NCBI GenBank assembly: GCA_963969395.1
Contig: OZ017803.1
Span: 15,872,001-15,936,000, forward strand
DNA from: Pseudoscleropodium purum
Taxonomy: Eukaryota; Streptophyta; Bryopsida; Hypnales; Brachytheciaceae
DNA: 64,000 bases
Direction: 5' to 3'
Below, one piece after another: positions 13,192 through 24,397 of this stretch. The position numbers were made by a program, and so were the translations under genes. The notes beneath the pieces are model-generated. The model saw only the letters and a program-made list of their open reading frames with translations. It was not told the origin of the DNA and did not search any database. Position 1 is the stretch's first letter. Each line of letters opens with the position of its first letter.

Positions 13192-13760
13192 CTATTTTTT
13201 CCCTAGAATTTTGTTTTTGTTTTCTCCCAATTGCACTTTAGTTAAATTTTCTTCCTAAATTCCTAATGTTTCCATTGCTATCTAACAAAAAAACTCCCTA
13301 ATTGATAAATGTGTTTTACTTTGGAATACTTCTAGATTTGTAAATTCATGTACATTTGTTTATAATTCCCATTTTCTAAAAGATAAATTAATATAGTGGT
13401 TCATAATGTCCTCCAAAAGTACTATTGGATTTCAATTGGATGAACTAGGCATGTGAATTAAAAGCATGTATGTGACTAGATGAAATTTCTCCCTTTCCAA
13501 GTTTCCCAAACCTTATAAATAATCTACTTTTGCATTGAAATTAACCATCAGTTTTTCCAAAGGAATATATTTATTTTGAACATTTCTAGCTTTTAGAATT
13601 CACTTCAAGTAAAACACCAATAATTGATATCAAAGAGTCACCCCCAAACAATAGTGACAACACAAACATTTAAAAAAATGAAAATGTCAAAATTAGCAAA
13701 ATCATTTTTAGTTTCAAAGGGTAGCATGTTTATTTTTTTATCTCGACAACAATGTTTTAA

Positions 13761-14691
13761 CCCTTAAAGTTCCTTGATATGTTTTCATCAAAAACGCTCC
13801 AAAACTAAATTGCTATTTCTAGTACAAATACCAAATTTTTGAAAAAAACCCATTTTTGAATGCATTTAACCATAGGACCTTGTATTATAGTAGTTTAAAA
13901 AGACATGGAAAAAATTTCAAAAGAATCCACCGTGTGGATTGCAAGATCTTAGTGTTTGAACTTGCAAAAGTGTCATGTTTTGACCCTGCTGAAATCTGGG
14001 CAGCTGCAATTCAGTAGGTCAGATTTTCATGAAATAAAAGACAAAATGATTGTAACTTTGGACTTTCTTTGTTAATGACAAGTTGGCTACATGTTTGAAA
14101 AATTTCAAATCATTTGGAATTGTTTAACATATAGACAAAAATTAGTAAGTAGAATAAAGTAGGGAATGATGCAAAATACTAAATTGGTAATAATTTATTT
14201 ATAAAATTGAAAAATGCCAATCCCAATGGTTGAATTGTTGCAATAAACAATCTACATTCTATCAATTTATTTTTTTTCCAAGAAAATGGAAAATTGAATT
14301 AAATATAGGACTTCAAAGGTTATTTTAGAGTAGAAAGTCCAAAATTGCCCGCAAACTAAAAATCTTCATAACTTTTGACTCACTAATTGAAATGGAATGA
14401 TTCAAAGCTTTCCATGCATACATAAATATAATAAAACAATTTCAAATTTTAACTTTTGAAAAAAGTGATTTTTTTAGAGCTGCCCGAGCTGCCCAAGTTG
14501 ACATCTAAACAACATATTGCTTAATAACTTTTGACTTGTATTTCCAAATGTCTTGAAATTTGACACACTAAAAGATATTCCTTGTCCATACCTTGTGAAA
14601 AATTGTGGGCTAAAATTAATCAAATCTTCGCTCACAAGTACCTGCCCCAAAAATTTATAATGCCAAAAACACCATGCCGGTCCTTTAGGGG
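13761..14691 (+). mobile_element. TTAA-flanked non-autonomous element, copy A (931 bp)
   Basis: It is flanked by TTAA on both sides (13757-13760, 14692-14695). The left end reads CCCTTAAAGTTCC and the right end, inverted, CCCCTAAAGGACC. TTAA target duplications with CCC-starting inverted ends are the signature of the piggyBac superfamily. The interior is non-coding and matches copies C (inverted), D and E, for example CATAACTTTTGACTCACTAA near 14370 and GTGGATTGCAAGATCTTAG near 13935. Confidence 0.75.
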
Positions 14692-15149
14692 TTAATTTAT
14701 AACATTTGAAGTGTGTGTGTATGGGGGGACCATCAAAGCAATAAATCCTGGTATATAATCAATTATACGCCAATTCTAGCAAAGTGAACCTAAAGGGATT
14801 ATGTTCAGGTCGTCTTCCTAACCACTTTGACTTGTTGATAGTCAAAGATATCAATGCTTACCTTCCAAGCAATATACGCCAAACACGAAGCCGTTTACAT
14901 GAAAGAGCTTGTATTTACTTTGAATATGTAGAATTTGTCCTTTACTCAACCATAGATTCAATCTATCTTTTTATTTTTTACTTTTTATGTTATAATCTCA
15001 TAATTTGCTCCACAATTTTACTGATTTGTTAAAATTTTTCATATTTTGTCCAATATATAATGGAACCAACACAAAAATGTGAAAGAAGGTGGAAGCACCA
15101 ATAACCGATCAAATAAACAATTTGGGAGTAGATTTTGTGTACTATGAGT

Positions 15150-15440
15150 TGGTGGATATTTTTCCCATGTAAGAAGATAGGAAATATGAGGACTGCTAAA
15201 TTTTCAGATTTTTATTCAGAAAACTGAAATTACAGTGCATTTCGGGAGGCAAAAGAACTCTTGACCCATAAGCAATGTCTAGAGTCTTCTAATTCTAATC
15301 ATTCCAGATAGTACTGTCTTGTTCATTACTACAAGTAATGTGTCATAATCTTATTAGTTGCAAACTTGAAAAGGACAGAAAATTCAAATTTCAAGCTTCA
15401 CAACCGAGAGATTTGGCCTAAGGTTGAAATTAACACCCCT
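15150..15440 (+). repeat. Dispersed repeat shared with 53905-54170
   Basis: Shared words run in the same order: TTTTCCCATGTA, AGATAGGAAATAT, GGACT, TGAAATTAC, ACCCATAGCCAATATCTAGA (53.9-kb copy) or ACCCATAAGCAATGTCTAGA (here), TTCTAATTCTAAT, then ACATGTGTCATGACCTTA or a close variant. It is non-coding. A short ORF at 14784-15032 leads into it but looks accidental. Confidence 0.65.
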
Positions 15441-15444
15441 TTCA

Positions 15445-15888
15445 TGTTGGATACTGGACGTGGTTGGTAATTGACGCCTCCACCTTACTAGAAATGGAGG
15501 CGTGCTCTCCACATCCTAAAGGGAAGGGAACGGGTAAAAGGGATGAAGGACTCATGGCCAACCTCATGACTCATGACTCAACCAACGGCGCACAAGCAAC
15601 TGAACCCAAGTCCCCCTTCCCAAGGAAAATAAAATAAAAATTCCAACAACAGCGCCAGCCAAATTCAAGCGGAAAGCAGGAGTGCCGTTCATCTGCAGTC
15701 GCACATTCCCCATGAACCTCCCCAAGTGGCCATCCCCTTGGCAACTACCTCTCTAACCCTTCATGCACGCAAAACCTCACGAATGCTTACAGTCATTAGT
15801 AACAGCTTTCAAGCTCGATCAGCGCTTGCGATACAACAACAATTAAGTTAAAGCCTTTGAGCGCCAACCCACCCAGTTCCTTACAACC
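15445..15888. other. GC-richer flank without a recognised gene
   Basis: Here the AT-rich repeat DNA changes to a GC-richer sequence that continues into the tandem repeat and the 16.8-kb gene. No convincing reading frame is present. It is probably distal promoter sequence. Confidence 0.4.
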
Positions 15889-16500
15889 TTGCGCATTCTT
15901 TCAGTTTCACGATCGATCCGTGAAATTAATGTAGGTTGCGTGATACAAGAGCGCAGGTTTTTGAGATAGTCTGGGCCTCTTTGAAGTGTGACAACCGCAG
16001 TAAGTTTGCGTAGTACATGAACGCAGTGTTTGTGATACTTTTGGGGTGCCAGACGATTTCTGATTTCACTTCCAGTAGCTTTTCTCCTCGGAATTTTTCT
16101 TTCAACTTGTGCATTCTTTGAAATTAAGCAACCGTTGAAGTGCGTGATGTACGTATGAGCGCAGGTTTAGAGATATATATGTGGTTTGGGCTCCATGACC
16201 AACCCATTGCGCTACAAACCTGCACATTCTTTTCTTTCAATTTCCCGATCCGAAGTAGGTGGGGTGGTGCAGGAGTACAGTTTTTTGAGATAGTTTTGAC
16301 GCCAGCTCCGTAAGTTCTCAATTTGCGCATCCTTTGAAGTTTAGAAGTCGCGGTGGTTTAGGGATACATCAGCGCATGTTTTGAGATAGATTGGGCGCCA
16401 TCCGCTTTCACCTTGTGCTTCCTTTGAAATTTCACGACCCGCCCGCAGCAGTTTGCGATCTGCAGGAGCACAGCTATTTTGAGATAGTTTGAAAGCGGAG
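15889..16500 (+). repeat. Degenerate tandem repeat, about six units of 75-110 bp, upstream of the 16.8-kb gene
   Basis: Units begin near 15889, 15977, 16108, 16220, 16322 and 16412. Each follows the order TTGYGCATTCTTTGAA, a variable part with CACGAC or similar, a GCG-rich part around GATACAGGAGCGCAGG, then TTTTGAGATAGTTTGGGCGCC. Copies differ by substitutions and small indels, so the array is old. It lies 0.3-0.9 kb ahead of the start codon of the next gene and is GC-richer than the DNA further left, so it may lie in its promoter or leader. Confidence 0.75.
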
Positions 16501-16834
16501 CTTTTTTGAAGTGGTTTGTCTTACGTGAGAGCAGAACCTTTTGCGTGATGGACTTTGTTTACAGGTATGGCGCCAGATCTACCTTGAGATTCTGAAGTGA
16601 GTGCTCCTTCTTGCCTTACTCTCGTCCTTTTCTTGCTTGTCTGTCCTGATGGTAGTTTCTTTGGGGATTCTTCGTCTTGATCTTGAGTTTCTTCGAGTTG
16701 CGATGATGTGAATAGGAAGTCTAAGTATCGGTGTGTGTTTGAGGTTTCGTTTGCGGTTTTGTGTTTTTAGTTGACGTGGTTTTTGTGTGTTATGCTGCAG
16801 AATGGTTTGTGAAGAATTTTGATTGTGAAGGAAG
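16501..16834 (+). promoter_or_regulatory. Probable 5' leader of the two-membrane-segment gene
   Basis: GC-moderate sequence between the tandem repeat and the start codon. It contains possible splice signals (a GTTTACAG near 16564 and a TGCTGCAG near 16800), so the leader may include an intron. No promoter element could be named. Confidence 0.35.
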
Positions 16835-18893
16835 ATGACTTCGTTGGCAGGTCGAGTGTCGGACGTGGCGGGTGCAGCAGCAGTCGCTGTGAATCAGAAA
16901 TGGAGGAAGTACAAATTCTCCACTCTTTCCTTGCCCAAGCCCCCGACTCTGCCAACTCCAATCCTCACTTGGACATTGGAATCAAGGGATTCAGGCTCTG
17001 TTCAACAATCTCCAACGACACGTTTAAGCTTGCCGGTTGGGGGGGATTTGGACGAGCAGCTTGTAACACAATTCGGAAATCCTTTGCAATCCTATCGCTT
17101 TCGACGGAGGTAAACTTTTGCAATGGAAGTGGTAGGGAAATGTTTTTGAGCAGAAGTGAAAATCATGTGCTTTGAGTATGGTAGAGGTTCCATTAACCAC
17201 GCAGGACAATAGAGTTCCATGGACCTTACATGTGAGCTTCGATTTGTTTGGTTTGAAAATACTTAATTCATGGACATTAAGTTTTTGCAATTGATTTTGA
17301 AATGTGCCAAATGTACAATACCAAATGTGAAAAATTCAAGTTTCTAGATTGTTGTAGGAAAAAGTTCAAAGTTCATGTGTGTGTTGAATGGAGCCTCTCC
17401 CTCACTGTATGGTGAATGGTGACTTGAGCTTTTACGTTACATCGGAAGTGAATTTTGTTGCGTGCTGTGATTGAGTTCATGTTGCTGTTGCGAATTGACC
17501 AGACGGAATTATCGAGATCTGGGAATTTTTTTGATTGCTTCAAGAGGAGATGGTGATGCAGCAACTGCCGTGGTCGAAGAATGTACTGCTACCTTTCAAG
17601 ACTACAATGGTACGTTCGTGCGCACTTGAATTTTAGCAACTATTTTCTTGCTTTGAATTAGTTTATTTACAGTCAAGCCTCTCTAGTGACAAATATTGCA
17701 ATGGCACATTAACACTTCGTCGTTAAGTGTTAATGAGAAACTAGGTCTCCGTTCTAGATTTTAAATTATTTCTTCTTTCTCTGGTGCAATTATTTTTAGG
17801 GTGAATCTTGCATGGGGTTCTAGTGTATATACGCAGGTTCCTTTGTTGGAGTGTTTGCTGTTACTTTTGGACCATTATAATATGGCCTTCTCTTCAATAA
17901 CATCTTGGAATATATTGCACACTTGTGACACTACCATTTGGAATGTATTGTGCACTCGCCACACATTCTAACTATGTCATAATTTGAGCTGCCAGATTAA
18001 AGAGGTCAGGGTGAATTTTCGTATTCCTGGTGGGTTTGATGATTCTCACTAGCAGCTTGAGTTCCATGGTTTTTGACAGAGCAGTAAGAAAAGTGTTGGT
18101 GGCTGCTCGGAGCTTGCTTTTCTCATGGAGCATCATCTCAATAATCACTAGTATCGTCTTACGCGGACTACATTGGGTGAGAGTTCACTTGGCCCTTTTG
18201 TAATTTATCAGTCCAGTTACTCAATTTGCATGAGAATATCAATGGAGATCATTGATATGAAAACTGTGACAATCATTGCTGGTAGCCTTTGGTACCTCTC
18301 ACTTGAAACAATCTCAAAATAAATTTGGATTCTTCTTCCCAAAGGTGTTGAAACAGCTCAAGAATAGTACGTATGCTCTTTTTGTGATAGTGTAATTCTC
18401 TCTGTCTTGCAGGGAAGCTCTTACAGTGACAAAAGCTAACAGTGAATGTGAAGAAATTTGAATAAATTGCTAATCAAACAACAGCGAGATAGTTCTATAG
18501 TGTGCCAGAGCCTCTCGTCGTTTGGTTACAAGTTTGTTTTTTCGAGCACTAGACTAATTTTGCTGTGTATCTCTTTGTGGATGTCCCCAGCTGGATGGAA
18601 TGTGTGCAAGAGGGCAAGAGTACATCAAACCACAGATGGAGCGCCTGAAGGTGCGATCGGAGCCTGTGCGATATTGGTTATCCATTTCTTGCCTCCTCTC
18701 TTTGTGGCTCTCCGTGGCATTCTTTCTGCAGTGGCAGATCCAGCAATGGGAAGTGAGCACCATGGTCAGTGCAGTCTCGGATGGGGCGTTCGATCCTGGC
18801 GGAAGCTTCTGTCACGCACTCTGGCCCAACACAGGGTTGGGGTGCCAGTTGTCTTTTCCATTAACCCATTCTATTGCTTTAGTCGCCACATGA
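16835..18893 (+). CDS. Unrecognised protein with two predicted membrane segments (4 exons, 244 aa)
   Basis: Exons: 16835-17109, 17545-17609, 18085-18176, 18591-18893. They total 735 nt, phases agree, and each donor and acceptor is GT-AG. Exon 1 encodes a basic, Pro/Ser-rich N-terminus beginning MTSLAGRVSDVAGAAAVAVN. Exon 3 encodes a hydrophobic stretch (residues about 117-140, SLLFSWSIISIITSIVL). Exon 4 encodes a second one (about 173-192, WLSISCLLSLWLSVAFFLQW) after a short basic loop with YIKPQMERLK. The tail after it is short and uncharged. I do not recognise the family. A small two-pass membrane protein is the safest reading. Exons 1 and 4 are the firmest. Exon 2 is short and has a weak acceptor, and exon 3 could begin at 18082 instead. 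A tandem repeat lies just upstream, and part of intron 1 has a diverged match near 61.9 kb. Confidence 0.5.
17150..17420 (+). repeat. Diverged copy of 61895-62130, inside intron 1 of the 16.8-kb gene
   Basis: GGTAGAGGTTCCATT, GTGAGCTTCGATTTG, GAAAATACTT, AGTTTCTAGATTGTTGTAGG, GTTCAAAGTTCA and TGTGTTGAATGGA occur in the same order as GGTAGAGGCTGCATT, GTGAGTTTCGATTTG, GAAAATACTT, AGTTTCTAGATTGTTGTAGG, GTTCAAAGTTCA and TGTGGTGAATGGA near 61.9-62.1 kb. The Cys-rich frame of that copy is not kept here. Confidence 0.7.
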
Positions 18894-20821
18894 CACATTG
18901 CTGTTAGAATAGAGGAACAGGGGAAGGTTTTATAGTTCCAAATGAATCCTCTCAGTGCCACATTCTGCAAAACTTAACCTCCCTACTCTTTGGAAGAGCC
19001 GTAGTTCTTCAGGAGTTGACGGTCTTGATCTAGTTTGGAGAAGAGGGTTATGTTCTTCACTGGATATGTACTACAGCTGTGTAGATACAACTGTGTAGAG
19101 AGATTGAATATCTTGATTAATTTGAGCTTTGGAGCACTGGCAAAATCAACTTGTAAATAAGCTACCATGGCATAGGCAATTTTTGAAGCACGAGTGCTGC
19201 AATGTCCATTGCAGAGTTCTTATGTAGATTTGGGAAAGCCAAGGTCACTCCCAGCGACAATTGGTTGGACGTTGCATCACAGCAACATCACTCGTGGAGA
19301 AAGAATATTGATGTCGCTTGTGTGCAACTGTATGTATATCACGTATTTTTATTCGCTTCAGCATGATTGATTGAATGTGGGAAATGTGTACCTATTATCG
19401 TTAGTAATCATAATTGAGCAATTGAGCATAGTTACTATTATTAGATATATATATTGTTTTTATTAGATCTTATTTGTAATTGAAAAAGGATTCCAAAGCA
19501 CTTTAGCATGCAGTATTTGGGTATTGTATGAGTAAGTTAACAATTTTCAAAGTATTATTTTGGGATACCATCTATAGGCTCTTATAGATTTTTATGTACA
19601 TCTTGTATAATCAATATCTAAGAAAAAGTGATGTTTTATGGGTCCAAATGTATGTGACTAATTTCGGGTAATGTTGTGTACATACTATAGTAAGTTTTTG
19701 TTTAAAGTAAAAAGTTTTTAGTATTTGAACACTTGTATGACTATAGTAAGACAAATTTTGTAATACTCTATGACTTACTATTCATTAAGGTGGAATTATT
19801 TAAAGTTGTTTATTTAAAACTAGTCATAGAATCAAAATTACAATTAGATATTATTTTTTATCCGTGGATAAATAGAATTTCTTAATTTGAAAAGAAAATT
19901 ATGTTTTTTTGAGATTTTTTGAAAGTTTTTTAAATTTAAATCTATTTTTGACAAAATCATAAAGTGTTGTCTACTATCATAAAGTGGGCATCTTTGAATT
20001 GTAAGATCAATGAAGTTGAAAAATGATTGATAGATGATTTTTAAGGTTCATTTTAAAAATGAAGAATGTACCTATTGGTTCAAAAATCAAATCATTTTTT
20101 GCTCCATATGTTAATGATAGGGCTTATTCTTTCAAATTAATCCATAAATGACACTGGATGTTTTGGATCTAATGAATGGCAAAAAATCTTTCCATGTAGG
20201 CTTGCGTGCAACTATTCATCCAACTATTTCTTCTAGTTTGACTTCTAATGAGTGCTTCCCCACAATATCTAAGGGAATGGTTTTCATGGTCACCAATTCA
20301 TCCTTTAAGGTTTAAGGGCATTTGCACATTTGTAAAGTTCAAGATATTCCACAATTTCAGATCATAATGGAAACATTTCAGTTCAAAAGACACCTTCATG
20401 ATACTATTGGGGGAAGGTGCCTACTGGTACCTAATTTGCTTCATTACACTTGTTTGCAGTAGGTGCAGTAGACTTAGCTAAAATGTTTATGGAAACTACT
20501 CTTTCAAAGGAAATAAGTGATCTCCCCCAAATCACAATTTTACAGATGTAAAAGGCTTAAATCACCTCCTAAATACTAGTATGGTAAAACTCTAAAAGTG
20601 ACGTTCACAAAAGACTTTTCCTGTCAAGGTAAATACATCTTCCATTCCAGGCAAAAATTTGGTATTGGGCGTTGTTTGGCAACACCCAATGATTATCAAT
20701 ATCTTTACAGCTATATACTCATTGACGACCTCCTGTTAACACAACCAATAATCTCAAGATGTCAAACTCCAGCTAATAAATCCTCAAGGACTGGGCACGT
20801 ACCAGTTCTCCTCAGTTCTCA
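18894..20821. other. Intergenic DNA between the 16.8-kb gene and the convergent SHH2-like gene
   Basis: The first 400 bases are GC-moderate and probably 3' UTR of the upstream gene. The rest is AT-rich and contains the repeat copy at 20050-20175. The last 250 bases should hold the 3' UTR of the SHH2-like gene. No clear polyadenylation signal was chosen. Confidence 0.4.
20050..20175 (+). repeat. Second copy of the repeat at 2540-2665
   Basis: See the copy at 2540. Here it lies in the AT-rich gap between the 16.8-kb gene and the SHH2-like gene. Confidence 0.55.
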
Positions 20822-23800
20822 TTAACTGGGAGGATAACTCACTGGTGTAGTAACAGAAGGAACGGGTTCTCCTAGTCCAGTTACTAAAGATTTCTCTACT
20901 TCTGTTGGTGCAGCAGCAACTTCGATGCCTGATGGAAGCCCAACTTCTGCAGGCGTAGTCGCCTCGGCAGCACTCGCACGTTCAATTGGAACAACTGGTG
21001 GCGTTGAACTTGAACTCACAATCACCATCGGTTGAGATAGATTGCTTGTTTCAGCAATTCCAGTAGATGCAGTAGTATGTTGTCCAGAGACTGCAGCGCT
21101 TCGAGTGAATGGCTGTTGAGCGTCGCCAGTAACACTGGGTTCAACTCCAGCACTAATAAGACGGCTATGCTGCTGAGGGTCCCCCGTAACACTGGGTTCA
21201 GCACCAGCACTAATAGGACGGCTTTGCTCCTCAACAGGGGCAGAAATGGTCAATTGTCGAGAAATATTACTTTCAATGCTCGGCTGAGCAGGGAATGAAG
21301 TGCTAAGTTGTTGGATAATAGCGCTCTGGGCAGCAGTAATTGGCATACTCGGTGTCGGTACTTGGGAAGAAGAAATGGCATGAACAGGGGTAGCGCCTTG
21401 AAGAGCAGCTTGCTGGTGTATTGAAGTCATGGCATCTGGAGTTGCAAGCGATTGCATGGGTATCGGCTGCACTGGTTGAAGCCCTGGAGTACTTGTGCCT
21501 TGTTGGACGGTCGTGTACAGGTTAGGAGAAGTGCCTGATAAATGCGTTGCGCTGAAGGCAGAACCGAGCTGTGTCATGGTAGCTGGGGTGGCCGGTGTCG
21601 TAGGAGGAATCTGTGGTGCATTGAGATTTGGGGTCCCATTCAGGGGCCTATCCATAGCATTCTCCTTGTTGGATAGTTTACTGACTTCCCTGGCTATTTG
21701 AAGGCGCTGTTCTGTTTCAGGCCTTCGACAAACTTTTCTAAGCGGCACGACCTCCTGAACCAATTGAAAGATATGGTCAGTACTTCTACACATGAACTCT
21801 TAACATCTGAGTATTTTATAGATTGGCAGTCGCCAAACTGAAGAAAAATTTATCATGAATTGAAAGGTCTATATTTGAAGAAATTAACACGATATGCAAG
21901 GTGTCATCTGAAAAGTGAACAAGGCCGTCAGGTGCCAAGCGCAATTGGACAAGATTTAACCATTCATCAAATAAGTTAGAGTGGAATTGAGAATCTGCAG
22001 AGACATACCTCTGTCTGATCGTGTCGATAACGAACCCAAAATCGACAGCGGCAACCACGTACATCATGTCTGCGTCTTTGTACATCCAAAATGTCTGCAT
22101 CAAAATACAAAGCCTGCTCACTGCCCTCCTGCACCACCCAAAACGATATCTTTTAGAAAATTCCGCCCCGACATTTATGATTCTGAAGGACATACAAGTA
22201 TTCCACCAGATCAGAAATGCTCGTCAGAAATACCCAGGTCATCCTAGCACTCGCAATCTCCTCAACAATGGCCATAATACGCAACTTCCTCACAATCTCA
22301 TTAACGAATGATAAGAGAAATGTAGATAAATATAAAATCAATGATTAAGATGGGTATACAAACCTGAAAACAGAGAATTAAATCACCAGGCAGCACTGCC
22401 ACACACTCGGTCGTCTCACAGGGGAGTGATCTTTGGCGAACTGCAGTTGCAATGTTGACCCACTCATCTTCCTCAGATCCAAATCCAGCAAACCTCACCT
22501 TCACCTCTGGTTCACCACTTTCACTTTTGCGCTGGCTAATGAAGGCTGAAACGTCATACCTGCATACCCATTCCACCAACGCCTCGTTAATGCTTGGCAG
22601 GTGAAAGGTTGTGGCTCACACATATGAGCACTCGTAATTGTGTCTTTCAGTTGTAGTTCATCTTGAAGGACAGAAGACAATGAGAATGTCGAAACTTTGT
22701 AAGTCTTAACGACTTAAAAACAAAGAGAATGAATACATACCATGCGCCATCCCTGGCTGACTTGGCTTCAAAATCCATTGGCACATCGATGGTCTTTTTC
22801 ACGGCACCTACAATAACGTTTAAAAACTCAACAAATAGTACAGAATATTCCGCATGCAAACACCAGGACTACAAAATTATTTGTTAATATCTACATAGCA
22901 TAGATAGGTCGGCCTGATTCGAGTGATGAACATCTGGAATTCAAACATTATGACTTAACGTTGTAAAAATGTTGAAGCAAGAGAAGTTCGTGTCTTGCAG
23001 ACAAGAAACTTTTCTGTGCATAGTACAACACCATTTTGTATCACTAACACTTACTTGATCCGGCCACTGGGATTGGTTTAGGAGCAGGAGATGTCTCAAC
23101 ACCTGATCCAATCGCTTTAAGCTTGTCAATCTTAGCTTTCTGCGCATGTCGCCGATTTTGGAACCAGTTCCAAACCTGTTCAAGCCCAGAATGATGCGTC
23201 CAGCATCAACGTGAGGCTAAACGCACAAGCAGATAAATCACAATGAATGGAATACATGGCACTGAATTACAAAGGCAAAAAGTAAAAAATATGGATCGAG
23301 GTCGATTGCAGCAAAAACAACAGACTAAGTAAAAAGAAAGCAAACCTGCTTCCATTGAACTTCTCTTCCATTCCGCTCAGAGGAATTAGTAAACTTTTCC
23401 GCAAGACCTTCAACAATACTACGAGCTGGAGTTGCCCCACTACTTGCATCCAGGGCTTTCTCCATATCTGCGACCTGAAATTGCCCAAACAGCATAAGAA
23501 TTGTCAGGGTCTAGACAATAGAAGCAAAATCAGTTCAAAAGTACAACCGCCCACTTGGGAACAGAATTGTGAACCATCAAATTTCCGTATAACGAGGGTG
23601 AGCATGCGCAACTGAAGAAGTGAAATTATGAACGCCTGAGAAAAGAATAAATTTTGTCATTTTCTGCTTGGGTGATAATCCGGGTCAAGAGAGCCACGGG
23701 GATTCTACTTTCTGAGGATCAGCTCATGAGGGCCTTCTCGGATGAGCTACTGAGAATATGTCAAGTTACCAACAGCAACTCATCTATTCATATACTTTGT

Positions 23801-24397
23801 TGCACTTATTAGCAAATGGTGTAAGCATGACTTGGCTAAACTTCTTTGGCCACTGGTCTTTGCGTTTGTCCACTATCCCTTTAACAATAGTCTACAACCT
23901 CCCACTTTAAATTTACCAAAGAAACTCAGGCATAGTGATAAAATGTTCGATCACGAGTGGTTCGGTTCTTTAACCAAAGATCTCTCCACAGCTCTACATA
24001 TCCTTCAAAACTACACAGCTTCATTTGGTTCAATAAAGAAATAATATCCTCCACCGTAAAATGAAGAAATACGTTAAATCTGAGGGAGCTTGAATCTTGT
24101 CACAAAATCGATCACTCTCTCAAAACCATCGTAACAATATCCGCATTCTCCTCTCCCCGCTAAGCACTGGTATCACCCTCCCTCAATTCTCTCCAAAAGT
24201 TTCAAATCATTATACACCAATCTCTGCTTCATAGATTCTAGGTCACCGGCGTCCAGCATTGTCAATGAAAAACACAAGAAACACATTGAGAAAAAATGAA
24301 GAGAATTTTCAGAAAGAAGAAGATGGAGTCAACAAAGCCTTACCTCCGAAGGCAGAAAGCGGAAGGCAGAGCCTCCGCTCATCGGAGTTCGCCCCAT
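20822..24397 (-). CDS. SHH2: SAWADEE homeodomain protein, SHH2-like, with long Pro/Ser/Thr/Gln-rich C-terminus (7 exons, 539 aa)
   Basis: Exons, in transcription order: 24397-24344, 23474-23346, 23175-23055, 22807-22741, 22559-22364, 22128-22009, 21754-20822. They total 1620 nt with consistent phases and GT-AG introns. Residues about 12-76 form an atypical homeodomain ending in [15 protein letters not shown]. Residues about 112-240 form a SAWADEE domain ([40 protein letters not shown]). In Arabidopsis SHH1 this double-tudor-like module reads H3K9 methylation with unmodified K4 and recruits Pol IV for RNA-directed DNA methylation. The aromatic-cage positions known for SHH1 appear as Tyr125, Phe147 and Phe150 with the same spacing. 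The K4-reading acids appear as Glu115 and Asp126. Cys187, His210, Cys215 and Cys217 are the likely zinc ligands. The start [14 protein letters not shown] resembles SHH2 proteins more than SHH1. Residues 230-539, one exon, begin with the end of SAWADEE and then become low-complexity, which is unusual for a family of roughly 250-350 aa. Nuclear location is inferred. Confidence 0.92.
21126..21225 (-). repeat. In-frame tandem duplication in the SHH2-like C-terminal tail
   Basis: Within the last exon a unit of about 19 residues occurs twice in direct succession. Both copies carry the core ISAG(A/V)EPSVTGD(P/A)QQ. The DNA copies are about 57 nt apart and differ by only a few bases, so the tail has grown by local tandem duplication. 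The surrounding sequence is rich in Pro, Ser, Thr, Gln and Ala and probably disordered. Confidence 0.85.
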
